Assembly (NCBI GenBank): GCA_946478775.1
Contig: CAMLDR010000002.1
Location: 1 to 58,577, forward strand
DNA from: an uncultured Flavobacteriales bacterium
GTDB lineage: Bacteria; Bacteroidota; Bacteroidia; Flavobacteriales; Crocinitomicaceae
Direction: 5' to 3'
Length of the DNA: 58,577 nucleotides
Both the position numbers and the translations under genes were made by a program. Positions 28,601 through 37,825 of this stretch are shown one piece after another; position 1 is the first letter of the stretch, and every line of letters begins with the position of its first letter. Below the pieces are notes generated by a model. The model was given only the letters and a program-made list of their open reading frames with translations. It was not told the DNA's origin and made no database searches.

Positions 28601-30307
28601 ATGAAGAAAATAATCTTATCACTAGCGCTGATTTGTGCAGCTCATTCACTTATCGCGCAAATGCCAAACCATCATTGGACAAGAAATGCAGACGGAGGGA
28701 CTTCGGCAATTGGAAAATGCATGGCAGTTGATGCCGCAGGAAATGTTTACACGGCCGGTGTATTCGGTTCTACATCAGATTTTGACAATTCGCCGGCGGT
28801 TAGCAACCTCACATCGAATGGCGGAAACGATATTTTTTTGGTGAAAACCAGTCCACAAGGCAACTTTTTGTGGGCGAAACACTTTGGAGGTTCCGGAGAG
28901 GATATGCCTTCGGAAATCGTATTGGACCAAACGGGAAATGTTTACATCACCGGAACTTTTGTCGGCACCGCTGATTTTAATCCGGATGCCGGTGTAACGA
29001 ATTTGACATCTGCAGGAATGGAGGATGTCTTTGTGATGAAGGTAAATTCATCGGGTCAGTTGGACTGGGCGAAAAGTGTTGGAGGAACGGATAGTGACGA
29101 AGGCAATGCAATCGATATCGATGATTTTGATGGTGCTGTCTTTGTTTTCGGATCATTTAGAACAACGATAGATCTTGATCCGGGAACTGGTACTCAAAAT
29201 GCAACAAGTAATGGAAGTTCGGATATTTTCATGTTAAAATTAGCTTCAACGGGGAATTACGTGACCTCAAAAACGGTGGGAAGCATTAGTGCGGATCGCG
29301 GCAGAGATATCGTTGTGGATGCTTCATCCGGAGATCAATTGATGACAGGAATGTTTGGCGGAGATACCGATTTTAATCCGGGCGCGCCTGTTGCAGAGTT
29401 AACTGGTGTCAATGATATCTTTGTCTTGAAATTGGATGAGTCCAACAACTTTGTGTTTGCTAAAAAAATGGGTGGAATTGGGTTGGACGAAGGTCGAAGT
29501 ATTGATATCGATGACAATGGATTTATTTACGTACATGGCTCGTTTATTTCAACCTGTAATTTTGACCCGAATGGCGGAACAACCAACATTACATCCAATG
29601 GAAGTGACGACGTTTTTGTCCTGCAGTTAGCCTCGAATGGTTCCTTAAATTGGGTAAAGACATTCGGTAGCACGGGAACAGAAGATTTCATGGATATGGA
29701 TGTTACCAATTCGGGAGCCGTTTATATTACAGGAGAAATGGCCAATAATATGGATGCAGATCCGGATTTAGCAATGACTTCTATTTTAACAAAACTGGGT
29801 GCTGAAGATGCCTATGTGATTGCGTTGAATTCAACCGGAACGTTTAATTGGGCAACAAGTTATGGAACCACCGATATTGCAGCATATACAAGAGGATATG
29901 GAATTTATGCAGACGAGTCAAGTAATGTTTACATCACCGGGTCCTTTACCGGAATTGTTGATTTTAATGCTTCTGCAGGGATGAACAATATCACAGCGGT
30001 TGCTGGTTCAGATATTTGGTATCAAAAATTGGGATTAGGAACAAACAGTTTGAATGATCATCAATCGATTTCTCACTTATCTGTAAGTCCAAATCCGGGT
30101 ACAGGACTTTTTAGTCTAAATTCGGATATACAACTCGAAAATGCTCAAATGATCGTTACAAATTTGAGAGGTAAAGTCATTCAAACCACCATCGATTTTG
30201 AGGGTAGCGATTTTAAAATCGATTTGGGAAATGCAGCAAGTGGAGTTTATTTGATAACGATTGTTTCGGATACATTTCAGGAAGTAATCAAAGTTGTGAA
30301 AGAATAG
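28601..30307 (+). CDS. secreted SBBP-repeat protein with T9SS type A sorting domain
   Basis: The 568-residue product has a signal peptide (KKIILSLALICAAHSLIAQ). About eight units of some 55-60 residues follow the pattern 'AVDAAGNVYTAGVFGSTSDF ... DIFLVKTSPQGNFLWAKHFG', the SBBP/beta-propeller type. The C-terminal type A domain starts LSVSPNPGTGLFSLNSD and ends EVIKVVKE. Asp-rich loops (DFNPDAGVTNLTS) could bind calcium. It resembles the cargo protein at 9068 and is probably displayed on the surface. It begins 173 bp after the response regulator gene. Confidence 0.85.
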   Translation: MKKIILSLALICAAHSLIAQMPNHHWTRNADGGTSAIGKCMAVDAAGNVYTAGVFGSTSDFDNSPAVSNLTSNGGNDIFLVKTSPQGNFLWAKHFGGSGEDMPSEIVLDQTGNVYITGTFVGTADFNPDAGVTNLTSAGMEDVFVMKVNSSGQLDWAKSVGGTDSDEGNAIDIDDFDGAVFVFGSFRTTIDLDPGTGTQNATSNGSSDIFMLKLASTGNYVTSKTVGSISADRGRDIVVDASSGDQLMTGMFGGDTDFNPGAPVAELTGVNDIFVLKLDESNNFVFAKKMGGIGLDEGRSIDIDDNGFIYVHGSFISTCNFDPNGGTTNITSNGSDDVFVLQLASNGSLNWVKTFGSTGTEDFMDMDVTNSGAVYITGEMANNMDADPDLAMTSILTKLGAEDAYVIALNSTGTFNWATSYGTTDIAAYTRGYGIYADESSNVYITGSFTGIVDFNASAGMNNITAVAGSDIWYQKLGLGTNSLNDHQSISHLSVSPNPGTGLFSLNSDIQLENAQMIVTNLRGKVIQTTIDFEGSDFKIDLGNAASGVYLITIVSDTFQEVIKVVKE

Positions 30308-30347
30308 GATTGGGACTAGTCTTTTGAATGTATTAAATAGTACGATC

Positions 30348-31550
30348 ATGAAAGTTACGATGAAAAAAACACTGACGCTTGCCTGCCTTTTAGCAATAAA
30401 TATGCTTGTGGGAGCGCAAAGTCTTCCTCCAAGAGTACCTAGTGCTTTTAATGTGAAGCAACTGCATTGCGGGCATAGTTTAACTTCTCCATTGTTTGGT
30501 CCCTGGCCCGGTCAATATACCGAATTGGTTGCTGATGAAAACGGATTGGCAGGCTGGCAGATTTTAGGATCAATGGTTGGAAAAGCAGATTTGCCTGGCG
30601 CCTGGTTAACCATGCATTGGAATTACACTACTTCGCCTTGCTGGCCAGATTGTTACGAACCGAATAGTAATCCGTCAGCCGAGATTTCCAATTGGGAGTT
30701 ATTGGTGGTTACCGAGAATTTTGAAGGCCCTGCTAATAACAGTTTGAATCTTTCAAGAGAGAATTTATTGAATTTCGTCAATAATTCCTGGCAGAATGGA
30801 AATAGCGGAGCGGGAGCACCAACCATGCTTTGGACCAATTGGCCCGGGATAGATGGCTCGGCTTACTTTTTTGATGGATATGGCATACCTGAATCTACAG
30901 ATGGAAGTGCTGCCGGATGGAGACAAATGCTCGATTTTTTAGAAGATGGCGGCATGGGAGGAACAAACGGTTGGCAAACAATGCAGGATTATGCGAATGA
31001 TAACAGAACAAGTGGTTGTCCTCCTGTCTATATCATTCCGGGTAACCGAATGATGGCGCGTTTTTATGACGATGTTCAGGCAGGTTTGGTACCTACGATC
31101 ACGCATGTGAACCAAATTTTTACAGATGGCGTTCACACAAATGATATTGGGGCTTACATGATTTCAATGATTCATTATGCGTGTATTTTTGGACAATCAC
31201 CTGTTGGGATTTCAAATAATCTTCACGCCAGTGTGACAATTGATCCAACTTTGGCAACTTACATTCAAACCATGGTTTGGGACCTTGTAACCAATTATCC
31301 GAGAAGTGGGATTGTTGGAACAGCCAGCTTACAAGAAGTTACTCAATCGCACATGAAGGTGTTTCCAAATCCGTTTTCAGATGTCCTGAATGTGGAAACA
31401 AAAGGGGTGTCAGGGAATAAAGAAATTTTTGATCTATTGGGAAATAAGCTAATGACAACGGAAGCTAATACGATTGATTTGAGCAATTTGGCTAAAGGGT
31501 CTTATTTATTAGTCATTGGTGATGAGCAGCAGATAATTGTAAAACAGTAG
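30348..31550 (+). CDS. secreted SGNH-hydrolase-like protein with T9SS type A sorting domain
   Basis: The 400-residue product has a signal peptide (TLTLACLLAINMLVGAQ). It shows a block I-like LHCGHSLTSPLF with the possible nucleophile Ser, and a block V-like FTDGVHTNDIGAYMISMIHY where D and H would complete a catalytic triad. This suggests an esterase or related hydrolase. The last part (MKVFPNPFSDVLNVETKG to IIVKQ) is a type A sorting domain. ATGs at 30348 and 30360 are both possible; the first is given. It follows the SBBP gene by 40 bp and is likely in the same unit. Confidence 0.65.
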   Translation: MKVTMKKTLTLACLLAINMLVGAQSLPPRVPSAFNVKQLHCGHSLTSPLFGPWPGQYTELVADENGLAGWQILGSMVGKADLPGAWLTMHWNYTTSPCWPDCYEPNSNPSAEISNWELLVVTENFEGPANNSLNLSRENLLNFVNNSWQNGNSGAGAPTMLWTNWPGIDGSAYFFDGYGIPESTDGSAAGWRQMLDFLEDGGMGGTNGWQTMQDYANDNRTSGCPPVYIIPGNRMMARFYDDVQAGLVPTITHVNQIFTDGVHTNDIGAYMISMIHYACIFGQSPVGISNNLHASVTIDPTLATYIQTMVWDLVTNYPRSGIVGTASLQEVTQSHMKVFPNPFSDVLNVETKGVSGNKEIFDLLGNKLMTTEANTIDLSNLAKGSYLLVIGDEQQIIVKQ

Positions 31551-31559
31551 TGGAGGCAA

Positions 31560-31605
31560 ATAAAAAACGTAGGGGCGCGATTAATCGCGCCCCTACGTTT
31601 TTTAT
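31560..31605. terminator. perfect 46-bp palindrome, bidirectional terminator
   Basis: Positions 31560-31582 and 31583-31605 are exact reverse complements. The core CGTAGGGGCGCGA/TTAA/TCGCGCCCCTACG is flanked by A6 and T6 runs, so a hairpin followed by a U-tract forms in either direction. It lies between the convergent stops at 31550 and 31613, as expected for a shared terminator. It is the longest of the GTAGGG palindromes here. Confidence 0.85.
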
Positions 31606-31612
31606 ATAAACA

Positions 31613-32923
31613 TTATTTTTTTCTGAAATAAATCCGAACTGGAACCCCTTCAAAATTATACATTTCACGAAGTCTGTTTTCCAGGAAACGCTTATATGAA
31701 TCCGGAATGTATTGCGGCAAATTACAGAAGAATGCAAACGCAGGAGCGTGTGTTGGCAATTGTTGTATGTATTTGATCTTTACATATTTTCCTTTCAAAG
31801 ATGGCGGCGGATTACTGTCAATAATTGGAAGTAAGCGGTCATTCAATTCGGATGTAGGGATCTTGCGCGTGCGGTTTTCAAACACATCCATTGCTTTTTC
31901 CAAAGCTTTATGGATCCGTTGTTTTGTAAGAGCGGAAGTAAAGATGATCGGAACATCATTGTAAGGCGCCAGATCGTTTCTTAGGTTCTTTTCGTATTCG
32001 ACAGCGGTCATGGTATCTTTCTCTACCAAATCCCATTTATTGACCAAAACAACTACACCTTTGTGGTTTTTCTCAATCATGTAATAAATGGTCAGGTCCT
32101 GTTTTTGGATCCCTTCTGTGGCATCGATCATGAAGATACAGATGTCGGAATCTTCAATCGTACGAACCGAACGAAGGACAGAATAGTACTCAATGTCTTC
32201 TGTCACTTTCGCTTTTTTTCTAATTCCGGCCGTATCAATCAGCATGAAATCAAAACCAAAAGCTTTGTAGCGTGTATCGATGGAATCGCGGGTAGTTCCG
32301 GAAATGTCTGTGACGATATTTCGTTCTTCACCGGTAAAGGCATTGATCATGGAAGACTTTCCTACATTCGGTTTTCCAACAACAGCAATGCGGGGCAAAT
32401 TCGCCTCTTCTTCTCCACGCGGATCTTCTTTGTCAAAGTATTTCACTACCTCGTCCAGGATTTCTCCCGTTCCGGAACCGTTTGCAGCAGATAAATCGAA
32501 CACTTCACCCAATCCGAAGGACCAGAATTCAGCCGACATACCCACGCGGTCGTTGTTGTCCACTTTATTTGCGATCACCAACACTTTCTTTTTGGACTTG
32601 CGTAGCATATTCGCCACTGTTTCATCCAGGTCCACAATCCCGGTTGTAGCATCCACTACAAACAAAATGACGTTTGCTTCTTCGATTGCAATTTCGACCT
32701 GCTTGCGGATCTCTCCTTCAAAAATATCTTCTGAGCCTCTTACGTAACCTCCCGTATCAATGACTGAAAACGGAATACCGTTCCATTCCCCACGACCATA
32801 AATCCGATCCCGGGTTACACCGCTGATTTCCTTTACGATGGCATGATTGCTTTCCGTTAAGCGGTTGAACAGGGTGGACTTCCCTACATTTGGGCGTCCT
32901 ACGATGGCAATTATATTTCCCAT
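31613..32923 (-). CDS. der: ribosome biogenesis GTPase Der (EngA)
   Basis: This double GTPase is needed for 50S subunit assembly. The 436-residue product has two G domains: G1 in [17 protein letters not shown] near the N-terminus with DTGGYVRGS and NKVDNN, and the second with [42 protein letters not shown] and NKWD. A C-terminal KH-like domain follows ([20 protein letters not shown]). It is complete and 55 bp downstream of era. Confidence 0.96.
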   Translation of the reverse strand: MGNIIAIVGRPNVGKSTLFNRLTESNHAIVKEISGVTRDRIYGRGEWNGIPFSVIDTGGYVRGSEDIFEGEIRKQVEIAIEEANVILFVVDATTGIVDLDETVANMLRKSKKKVLVIANKVDNNDRVGMSAEFWSFGLGEVFDLSAANGSGTGEILDEVVKYFDKEDPRGEEEANLPRIAVVGKPNVGKSSMINAFTGEERNIVTDISGTTRDSIDTRYKAFGFDFMLIDTAGIRKKAKVTEDIEYYSVLRSVRTIEDSDICIFMIDATEGIQKQDLTIYYMIEKNHKGVVVLVNKWDLVEKDTMTAVEYEKNLRNDLAPYNDVPIIFTSALTKQRIHKALEKAMDVFENRTRKIPTSELNDRLLPIIDSNPPPSLKGKYVKIKYIQQLPTHAPAFAFFCNLPQYIPDSYKRFLENRLREMYNFEGVPVRIYFRKK

Positions 32924-32978
32924 TTTTTGTTTTTTAGACGTACTTCACAGCACTGCGTTATAGATAATCCCGGGTTTA

Positions 32979-33854
32979 TTAATACCCGTACTTTTTTAAT
33001 TTTTGTTCACTGGTTCTCCAGTCTTTGTCCACTTTCACAAAGGTCTCCAAAAATACTTTCTGACCTAAAAAAGCTTCCATATCCAATCGTGATTCACGAC
33101 CGATACGTTTCAACATATCGCCTTTTTTACCGATCAGAATTCCCTTTTGAGAATCTCTTTCTACAATAATCAGGGCGCGAATGTGTGTAATGTTTTCTGC
33201 TTCCTGGTAAGATTCAATTTCTACCTGGCAGGCGTAAGGAACTTCTTTGTCGCAATGCAAAAAGATCTTCTCACGAATCATTTCCGCCACAAAAAAACGA
33301 ACCGGGCGATCGGATAATTCATCCTTGTCAAAATATGCCGGACCTTCAGGGGCCAATTGCAAAATACGGTCCCAGATCACATTGATATTGAACTTGTGCA
33401 GGGCAGAAGTTGGAATAATTTCCGCATTCGGAACTTTTTCTTTCCAGTATTGCACGCGTTCTTCCAATTTTGCCTGGTCCGCCAAATCAATCTTGTTGAG
33501 TATCAACAGCACCGGAATTTTCAATTTTACAATGCGCTCCAGGGTTTCCTTGTGATTCATTTCATTTTCGCTCATATCTGTAATGAACAGCAAAATGTCT
33601 GCATCCTTGAAGGAACTTTCCACATAGCTCATCATGGCTTCGTGCAGCTTATAGGAAGCATTCACAACCCCCGGGGTGTCCGAGAAAACAATTTGATGAT
33701 CGTCGCCATTCACCAATCCGTGGATACGGTGACGCGTGGTTTGCGCTTTGGAAGTAACAATGGAAAGCTTTTCGCCCACCAATCCATTCATAAGCGTCGA
33801 TTTACCAACGTTCGGGCTACCAACAATATTTACGAAAGCAGATTTGTGAGACAT
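32979..33854 (-). CDS. era: GTPase Era
   Basis: This protein binds 16S rRNA and assists 30S maturation. The 291-residue product has G1 [16 protein letters not shown], the switch region TTRHRIHG, G3 SDTPGVVN, G4 NKIDLA and a C-terminal KH domain with the conserved IGKKGDMLKRIGRESRLDME. Length is normal. It lies upstream of der on the same strand, so the two assembly GTPases are probably co-transcribed. Confidence 0.96.
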   Translation of the reverse strand: MSHKSAFVNIVGSPNVGKSTLMNGLVGEKLSIVTSKAQTTRHRIHGLVNGDDHQIVFSDTPGVVNASYKLHEAMMSYVESSFKDADILLFITDMSENEMNHKETLERIVKLKIPVLLILNKIDLADQAKLEERVQYWKEKVPNAEIIPTSALHKFNINVIWDRILQLAPEGPAYFDKDELSDRPVRFFVAEMIREKIFLHCDKEVPYACQVEIESYQEAENITHIRALIIVERDSQKGILIGKKGDMLKRIGRESRLDMEAFLGQKVFLETFVKVDKDWRTSEQKLKKYGY

Positions 33855-33990
33855 ATTCTAAAATTTGGTGCAAAGGTACGCTTCTTATTCCAAAAAATGG
33901 CCGAAAACCATCAATTCCTGCGTTAATTAATCCAAATCTTTCCTAGGAGCATCTTGGTTCCGCTTTAAATCTAAAAACCTGTCTATCAGG

Positions 33991-34012
33991 CTTCGGCTGT
34001 GCTCAACCGACC
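33991..34012. repeat. possible dispersed intergenic repeat (CTTCGGCTG...CAACCG)
   Basis: The stretch CTTCGGCTGTGCTCAACCGA resembles the dispersed 'CTTCGACTACGCTCAG'-like elements common in Bacteroidota intergenic regions. CAGGCTT occurs on both sides (33988 and 34021). Only one copy is in the window, so the assignment rests on memory of other genomes. Confidence 0.3.
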
Positions 34013-34053
34013 CCGACAAACAGGCTTCTTACTCATTCTACTATTGATTTAGG

Positions 34054-34455
34054 CTAGAATGGTTTCTCTTTGGAAATCGAGTCACGGGTATTTTTCTGAA
34101 CGGCGACTGCTCCGAAAACGGCGAGTACAAATGAGAATGCAAAAAATCCTTTTTCACTTCCCCACATTTCGGCGTTCCACAAACCAACGACCAATAAGGA
34201 AATGGACAGAATGGTACAGAACCAGCTGATTCCGTAATAAATGTCCGTTACCGGAATTCCTTCCAGGCGGTCGCGCACACTTTTCTGCACACTGATCACC
34301 GAAAATAAGGCGAACATAATGACAGTGAAATAGTATCCCTTATCGGATAATTGAAGTTGCTTGTTTCCGAAAATTCCGGAGAAGTATCCGATCAATCCGG
34401 TTCCGAATGCTACCCAACTGGCAGCCACAAATGCAAATGAAGGTTTCTGAGTCAT
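34054..34455 (-). CDS. YiaA/YiaB-family inner membrane protein
   Basis: The 133-residue product has four hydrophobic helices in two similar halves (FVAASWVAFGTGLIGYFSGI, then YFTVIMFALFSVISVQKSVR; CTILSISLLVVGLWNAEM, then FFAFSFVLAVFGAVAVQKNT), the YiaAB two-helix duplication. Each half ends with a VQK(S/N) basic tail. The function of the family is unknown. The start at 34455 is chosen because the upstream in-frame ATG would add a polar leader. Confidence 0.8.
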   Translation of the reverse strand: MTQKPSFAFVAASWVAFGTGLIGYFSGIFGNKQLQLSDKGYYFTVIMFALFSVISVQKSVRDRLEGIPVTDIYYGISWFCTILSISLLVVGLWNAEMWGSEKGFFAFSFVLAVFGAVAVQKNTRDSISKEKPF

Positions 34456-34683
34456 CGTTTTAAGTTTAAAAGTTTCGACAAAGATGTGAGTTGCTAACAA
34501 TTTAGTAAAACGGTTTAGTAATACTCAGGAGAAGTGAGTTGCGATTTTCCGTACAGGGAATTTTTAGGACGAAAAGTATGGAGAACCATTAAATGTAATT
34601 CCTGCTTCTAATCAAAATGGTGAAAGAAACCAAAAGATGTAACGAATGGTTTTCTTATCGGTTATCAGGGAAATCGCTGACTT

Positions 34684-35589
34684 ATGAAACATTTTCCAAT
34701 TTCCTGCTCAAAGCACCTATTTATTTTCTCCCTTTTGTCTGTTATTTTATTGGTTACAAGTGCTTTTAGTATCCCTGGTTCGGCTGTGAAGAAGGAGTTC
34801 ATTTCCATCGAAAAATTGATGATGGAAGGTAAACTGGATGTTTCTATTAGCGGATTGGGCGGATACCAGGAAGAATGCATAGCATTCAGCATCAAAAACC
34901 GAACCGGCGACACCCTTCTTCTTCGCATTGAACCCGGGCGGAGATTGCATTCGGAAGATACGACCATGCAAGACATATTTATAGTCAAACACAAAGATCT
35001 GACACTTCCGCCCTTTGCTGCAATTACAGAAAAGGGATATGGGTTTTGTTGTAAAAGTCATCATCGCAGCCCCGGAAAAGCTTCTGTTTTTGGTATAGGG
35101 ACCATGGCTCCTGAAAGTTGGCAAAAGCTTGCAAATGTGATTGATAACGGCAATTTTCCGGTGAAAGCAATTCAAGCTGCGGTTTGGTGTTTGTCAAACG
35201 ATCATCCCATCAGTGCAATTACAGATAAGAATCCTGCCAATGTGGATCTGCTTAGACGAACAGTAGCGAAAATCAAGGGAGTTGAAGTCCCGTGGTACAC
35301 GGTGATATTTGAAGAGGCAGCAACTGAAAACCAATTATTTTCCGATAAACATCAGCGGTTAACCGGAGGGATTAATTACCAGGTAAACAGCAATACCATT
35401 ATTTCGATCCTTGTAAAAGACCGCAAAGGCCAGGTCGTTCAGAGCCTTGTAAAAGGAAGTTCTAAAAGTTCGGGGAGTTACATATATGATGTTGATTTGT
35501 CTGTCTCCGGATGGCCAAAAGGAGAATACATCATTTACATCTACGAAGATTATTCGAATTTGAATAAGAAGGTGGTATTTAAACTCTAG
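34684..35589 (+). CDS. secreted protein of unknown function
   Basis: I do not recognise this 301-residue protein. It has a signal peptide (LFIFSLLSVILLVTSAFS), a first beta-rich domain with Cys (YGFCCKSHHRSPGKA and AAVWCLSNDH, possibly disulfide-linked) and a C-terminal Ig/FlgD-like sandwich (NTIISILVKDRKGQVVQSLV to NLNKKVVFKL). The C-terminus is reminiscent of a sorting domain but lacks the usual P-N-P start. It ends just before the tRNA-derived fragments at the left edge of the island. Confidence 0.65.
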   Translation: MKHFPISCSKHLFIFSLLSVILLVTSAFSIPGSAVKKEFISIEKLMMEGKLDVSISGLGGYQEECIAFSIKNRTGDTLLLRIEPGRRLHSEDTTMQDIFIVKHKDLTLPPFAAITEKGYGFCCKSHHRSPGKASVFGIGTMAPESWQKLANVIDNGNFPVKAIQAAVWCLSNDHPISAITDKNPANVDLLRRTVAKIKGVEVPWYTVIFEEAATENQLFSDKHQRLTGGINYQVNSNTIISILVKDRKGQVVQSLVKGSSKSSGSYIYDVDLSVSGWPKGEYIIYIYEDYSNLNKKVVFKL

Positions 35590-35602
35590 ATTTTATTACC
35601 AA

Positions 35603-35616
35603 AACGTGCGACCTTC
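35603..35616 (-). other. 14-bp fragment of tRNA-fMet (T-arm/variable region)
   Basis: AACGTGCGACCTTC is identical to 43414-43427 inside the intact tRNA-fMet gene, in the same orientation. It lies 51 bp to the left of a second fragment (35667-35682), in the reverse order to a normal tRNA, so the two come from different copies. Confidence 0.5.
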
Positions 35617-35633
35617 AAAAATCTTAGAGATAA

Positions 35634-35661
35634 AAACGGTAACCAAAATTGATTACCGTTT
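35634..35661. terminator. hairpin adjoining a tRNA-fMet 3'-end fragment
   Basis: AAACGGTAA-C-CAA pairs with TTG-A-TTACCGTTT over a 2-base loop, with a single C/A mismatch. It occupies the same position relative to the tRNA 3' fragment (35667) as the terminator hairpin does next to the intact tRNA gene. It may equally end transcription of the gene at 34684. Confidence 0.55.
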
Positions 35662-35666
35662 CACTA

Positions 35667-35682
35667 GTAGCGGGGACACGAC
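35667..35682 (-). other. 16-bp fragment of the tRNA-fMet 3' end (candidate attachment-site repeat)
   Basis: GTAGCGGGGACACGAC is identical and in the same orientation to 43395-43410, the acceptor/T-stem 3' end of the intact tRNA-fMet. A direct repeat of a tRNA 3' end at the far side of an accessory region is the usual trace of tRNA-targeted integration. The sequence diverges after base 35682. Confidence 0.6.
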
Positions 35683-35881
35683 CGGTATCGAACAAGGAGT
35701 TGGCTGAGGATATTCATACAATTAATGTTTTCTGAAACGGTCGATCTCTTCCAAAATCAATCAGGAATGGGTAATCCTCATCCTGAAGAAAAAACCTCCA
35801 GCACCAGAAAAGAGATCAACTTACAAGTGGGGAAGCAAAAATTCCTCTGGAAGAGAAAATTCCTTATTTTAGCTTAATGTA

Positions 35882-35911
35882 AAAGCCCCATTGCCGGAGC
35901 AACAGGGCTTT
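35882..35911 (-). terminator. terminator of the orphan response regulator gene
   Basis: AAAGCCC and GGGCTTT form the outer stem and TTGC/GCAA an inner stem around a CGGA loop. On the minus strand the hairpin ends GGGCTTTTAC and lies 88 bp beyond the stop of the LuxR-type regulator, so it probably ends that transcript. The rest of 35590-35998 holds only this and the tRNA traces. Confidence 0.6.
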
Positions 35912-35998
35912 GGGGGGAGAAAGTTTATTCCGACGGATCAGGCAAATGAGACCTGATTGCAGCTTATGAGACTCGTCCGTTTGGAAACAGCAACTATT

Positions 35999-36718
35999 TC
36001 AGCTAACCTTTTCTCCGCTATTAGTATCTTTGGGGCTTTTACTTTTTTTTCTCCTTTCGACATATCCGCTTTTCATCGCAAACAAAACAAGCCCAATAAC
36101 ATTATTCACTCCGATTTTTTCAAACATCAGGTTCCTTTGTATCTCGACTGTTCTTTTTGATAATTCCAGTTTATCCGCAATTTCCTGAGTAGTATATTCA
36201 AGACAAATTAAGTAAAGAATATCAAGCTCGCGATCTGAAAAAATGTCTTCAGGGCGATATTTTTCTATGGTTTTAATTGTATTTTTTTTAGGTGTTACTG
36301 ACTTTCTCATATCTTCAACCACCGTTTTAGTTATGTCTTGAGATAAATAGACTTCCCCCTCGTAAACCTTACTGATGGCTTCGATCAAATTTTCGGACTT
36401 ACTATCTTTAGACAGAAAACCTGATGCCCCTGCATCGAAGGATTGCCGAATAGACTCAATGTCATTTCTCATAGTAAGCATGATAATTTTAGTCTTTTTT
36501 GTTTTCTCGGTTATAATTTTTGTAGCAGCAATCCCATCAATATCGGGCATAGATATATCCATCAAAATGATGTCAACATCTGCTTGATCTACGAACTCAA
36601 TAGCGGATTTTCCGCTTTCAACCTCGCCAATTATATTAATTTCAGGATACGAACTTAAAAGATGCTTCAGAACATCTCTTACAATTCTATAATCATCAAC
36701 TATGAGTACTGAAATCAT
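35999..36718 (-). CDS. orphan LuxR/NarL-family response regulator
   Basis: The 239-residue product (start ATG at 36718, MISVLIVDDY) has a receiver domain with D8/D9, phospho-acceptor D54 in IILMDISMPDIDG and FLSKDSK, then a LuxR helix-turn-helix (FSDRELDILYLICLEYTTQE, LELSKRTVEIQRNLMFEKIG). No histidine kinase is adjacent, so it is an orphan or takes its signal from elsewhere. It is divergent from the small genes starting at 36861, with a palindrome and a 15-bp direct repeat between them. Confidence 0.92.
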   Translation of the reverse strand: MISVLIVDDYRIVRDVLKHLLSSYPEINIIGEVESGKSAIEFVDQADVDIILMDISMPDIDGIAATKIITEKTKKTKIIMLTMRNDIESIRQSFDAGASGFLSKDSKSENLIEAISKVYEGEVYLSQDITKTVVEDMRKSVTPKKNTIKTIEKYRPEDIFSDRELDILYLICLEYTTQEIADKLELSKRTVEIQRNLMFEKIGVNNVIGLVLFAMKSGYVERRKKSKSPKDTNSGEKVS

Positions 36719-36748
36719 GAAGCAAATATAGAACAATTTTTATAAGTT

Positions 36749-36786
36749 TTCGTAAATGCGCAAAACAATAATTCGCAAATGCGCAA
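36749..36786. promoter_or_regulatory. paired direct repeats TTCG(T/C)AAATGCGCAA
   Basis: The 15-bp motif occurs at 36749-36763 and 36772-36786 with one mismatch and a 23-bp period, about two helical turns. Placed 31 bp or more before the response-regulator start, the boxes look like binding sites for a dimeric regulator, perhaps the regulator itself. Confidence 0.5.
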
Positions 36787-36828
36787 TATGTTTTAAAATG
36801 TTTGAGGATATTATAACTATTTAGTCAT

Positions 36829-36847
36829 AACGTAAATAGTTTACGTT
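36829..36847. promoter_or_regulatory. 19-bp palindrome in the divergent promoter region
   Basis: AACGTAAA and TTTACGTT are exact reverse complements around TAG. The site lies 14 bp before the TTG start of the gene at 36861, in a place where a bound protein would affect both divergent transcripts. Confidence 0.5.
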
Positions 36848-36860
36848 CTTCCGCACGAAT

Positions 36861-37307
36861 TTGAAACTTTCGATTAGCTACTGGGATATTCAGCAGTACT
36901 TATCAAATTCTCCGGAACTTCTTCCCGCAGATAAAACAGAAATTCAGGGAATTATTAATTTTATGACTTTAACAATGGAAACTTTTGTATTTTATTCATG
37001 TAAAGCAGCAAGAAGTACCTATCTAACGGAGGAAATCCAATCCTTAATGATAGCAACAAATCAAAACATAGTTGTATACATGAATGGCGATCAAACTACT
37101 CTTTCTCCACTGGATAATGATAAAGGAAAAATGTATATGAATGGACCTTTAACAACGAAAAAGCAAATTCAGAACAAATATTCACAAGGATGGACCAGAA
37201 TTACGAAAGAACAAATTGTTAGATTGAAAACTCTGGATGGTAATACCGGTAATTTAAAAATTAGGAATGATGTTTCTCCCGCTATATATGAAGAAAAAAG
37301 AAGGTAG
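36861..37307 (+). CDS. small protein of unknown function (island)
   Basis: I do not recognise this 148-residue protein. It would start with TTG, giving KLSISYWDIQQYLSNSPELL, and is soluble and mixed alpha/beta, with a Thr/Asn-rich tail. Base composition is AT-rich like the rest of the island. It overlaps the next gene by 20 bp. A later internal ATG is possible, so the N-terminus is uncertain. Confidence 0.5.
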   Translation: MKLSISYWDIQQYLSNSPELLPADKTEIQGIINFMTLTMETFVFYSCKAARSTYLTEEIQSLMIATNQNIVVYMNGDQTTLSPLDNDKGKMYMNGPLTTKKQIQNKYSQGWTRITKEQIVRLKTLDGNTGNLKIRNDVSPAIYEEKRR

Positions 37308-37746
37308 TATTATTCTATTGATAATTTCTCTCTGGATTTTTAGTTCCTGCTCAAATTTGAAAGAATATTCTTATCGAGAACATGATGAGACAATAGATAT
37401 TTTTCCTGAGTCGAATAAAGTAATTGAAAGAAAGGTCCATAGGCAATTGAAAAAAGACAAATATCTGTATTCGACATGCTTGTATCACATGGTGTCATTA
37501 ACCATTTATTGTGATACAATGGATGGTAAAATATTGGATATAAAAGATAGGAATCTTGCTTTAATTGATAGTAAGTTTATTCCTTTTCATGAGATTGCGA
37601 AAAACTATATCAAGCAATTTTCAAATGTAAAAATTCAATCCGGTGCACTAAAAGGCCAAAAAAGGAGAAAGCGAGGAGAGTATCTTGTAATATTTTGGTT
37701 AAAAGATAAGAATAAATTAGAATTTTCGACAGCAATAGCTTGGTAA
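37288..37746 (+). CDS. small lipoprotein of unknown function (island)
   Basis: The 152-residue product has a lipoprotein leader (MKKKEGSIILLIISLWIFSSC, with Cys21 as the probable lipidation site). The mature part is Lys-rich and predicted beta-rich (DETIDIFPESNKVIERKVHR). It overlaps the preceding gene by 20 bp and is followed by a good terminator, so the two form a short operon. I recognise no family. Confidence 0.6.
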   Translation: MKKKEGSIILLIISLWIFSSCSNLKEYSYREHDETIDIFPESNKVIERKVHRQLKKDKYLYSTCLYHMVSLTIYCDTMDGKILDIKDRNLALIDSKFIPFHEIAKNYIKQFSNVKIQSGALKGQKRRKRGEYLVIFWLKDKNKLEFSTAIAW

Positions 37747-37783
37747 AGCGCTGTTAATTCCGGAATCTATTTTAATATAAGCT

Positions 37784-37814
37784 AAGGGGCTGTCTATAAA
37801 GAACAGCCCCTTTT
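37784..37814 (+). terminator. rho-independent terminator
   Basis: AAGGGGCTGT pairs exactly with ACAGCCCCTT around a 9-base loop and is followed by TT, 38 bp after the lipoprotein stop. A GC-rich 10-bp stem with a short T-run is a standard terminator. Confidence 0.8.
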
Positions 37815-37825
37815 AAGACTATTAT

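Noticed and set aside
35603..35682. A second functional tRNA at the left edge of the island
   Set aside because: Only 14- and 16-bp pieces are present, in the wrong order, and no anticodon arm can be formed.
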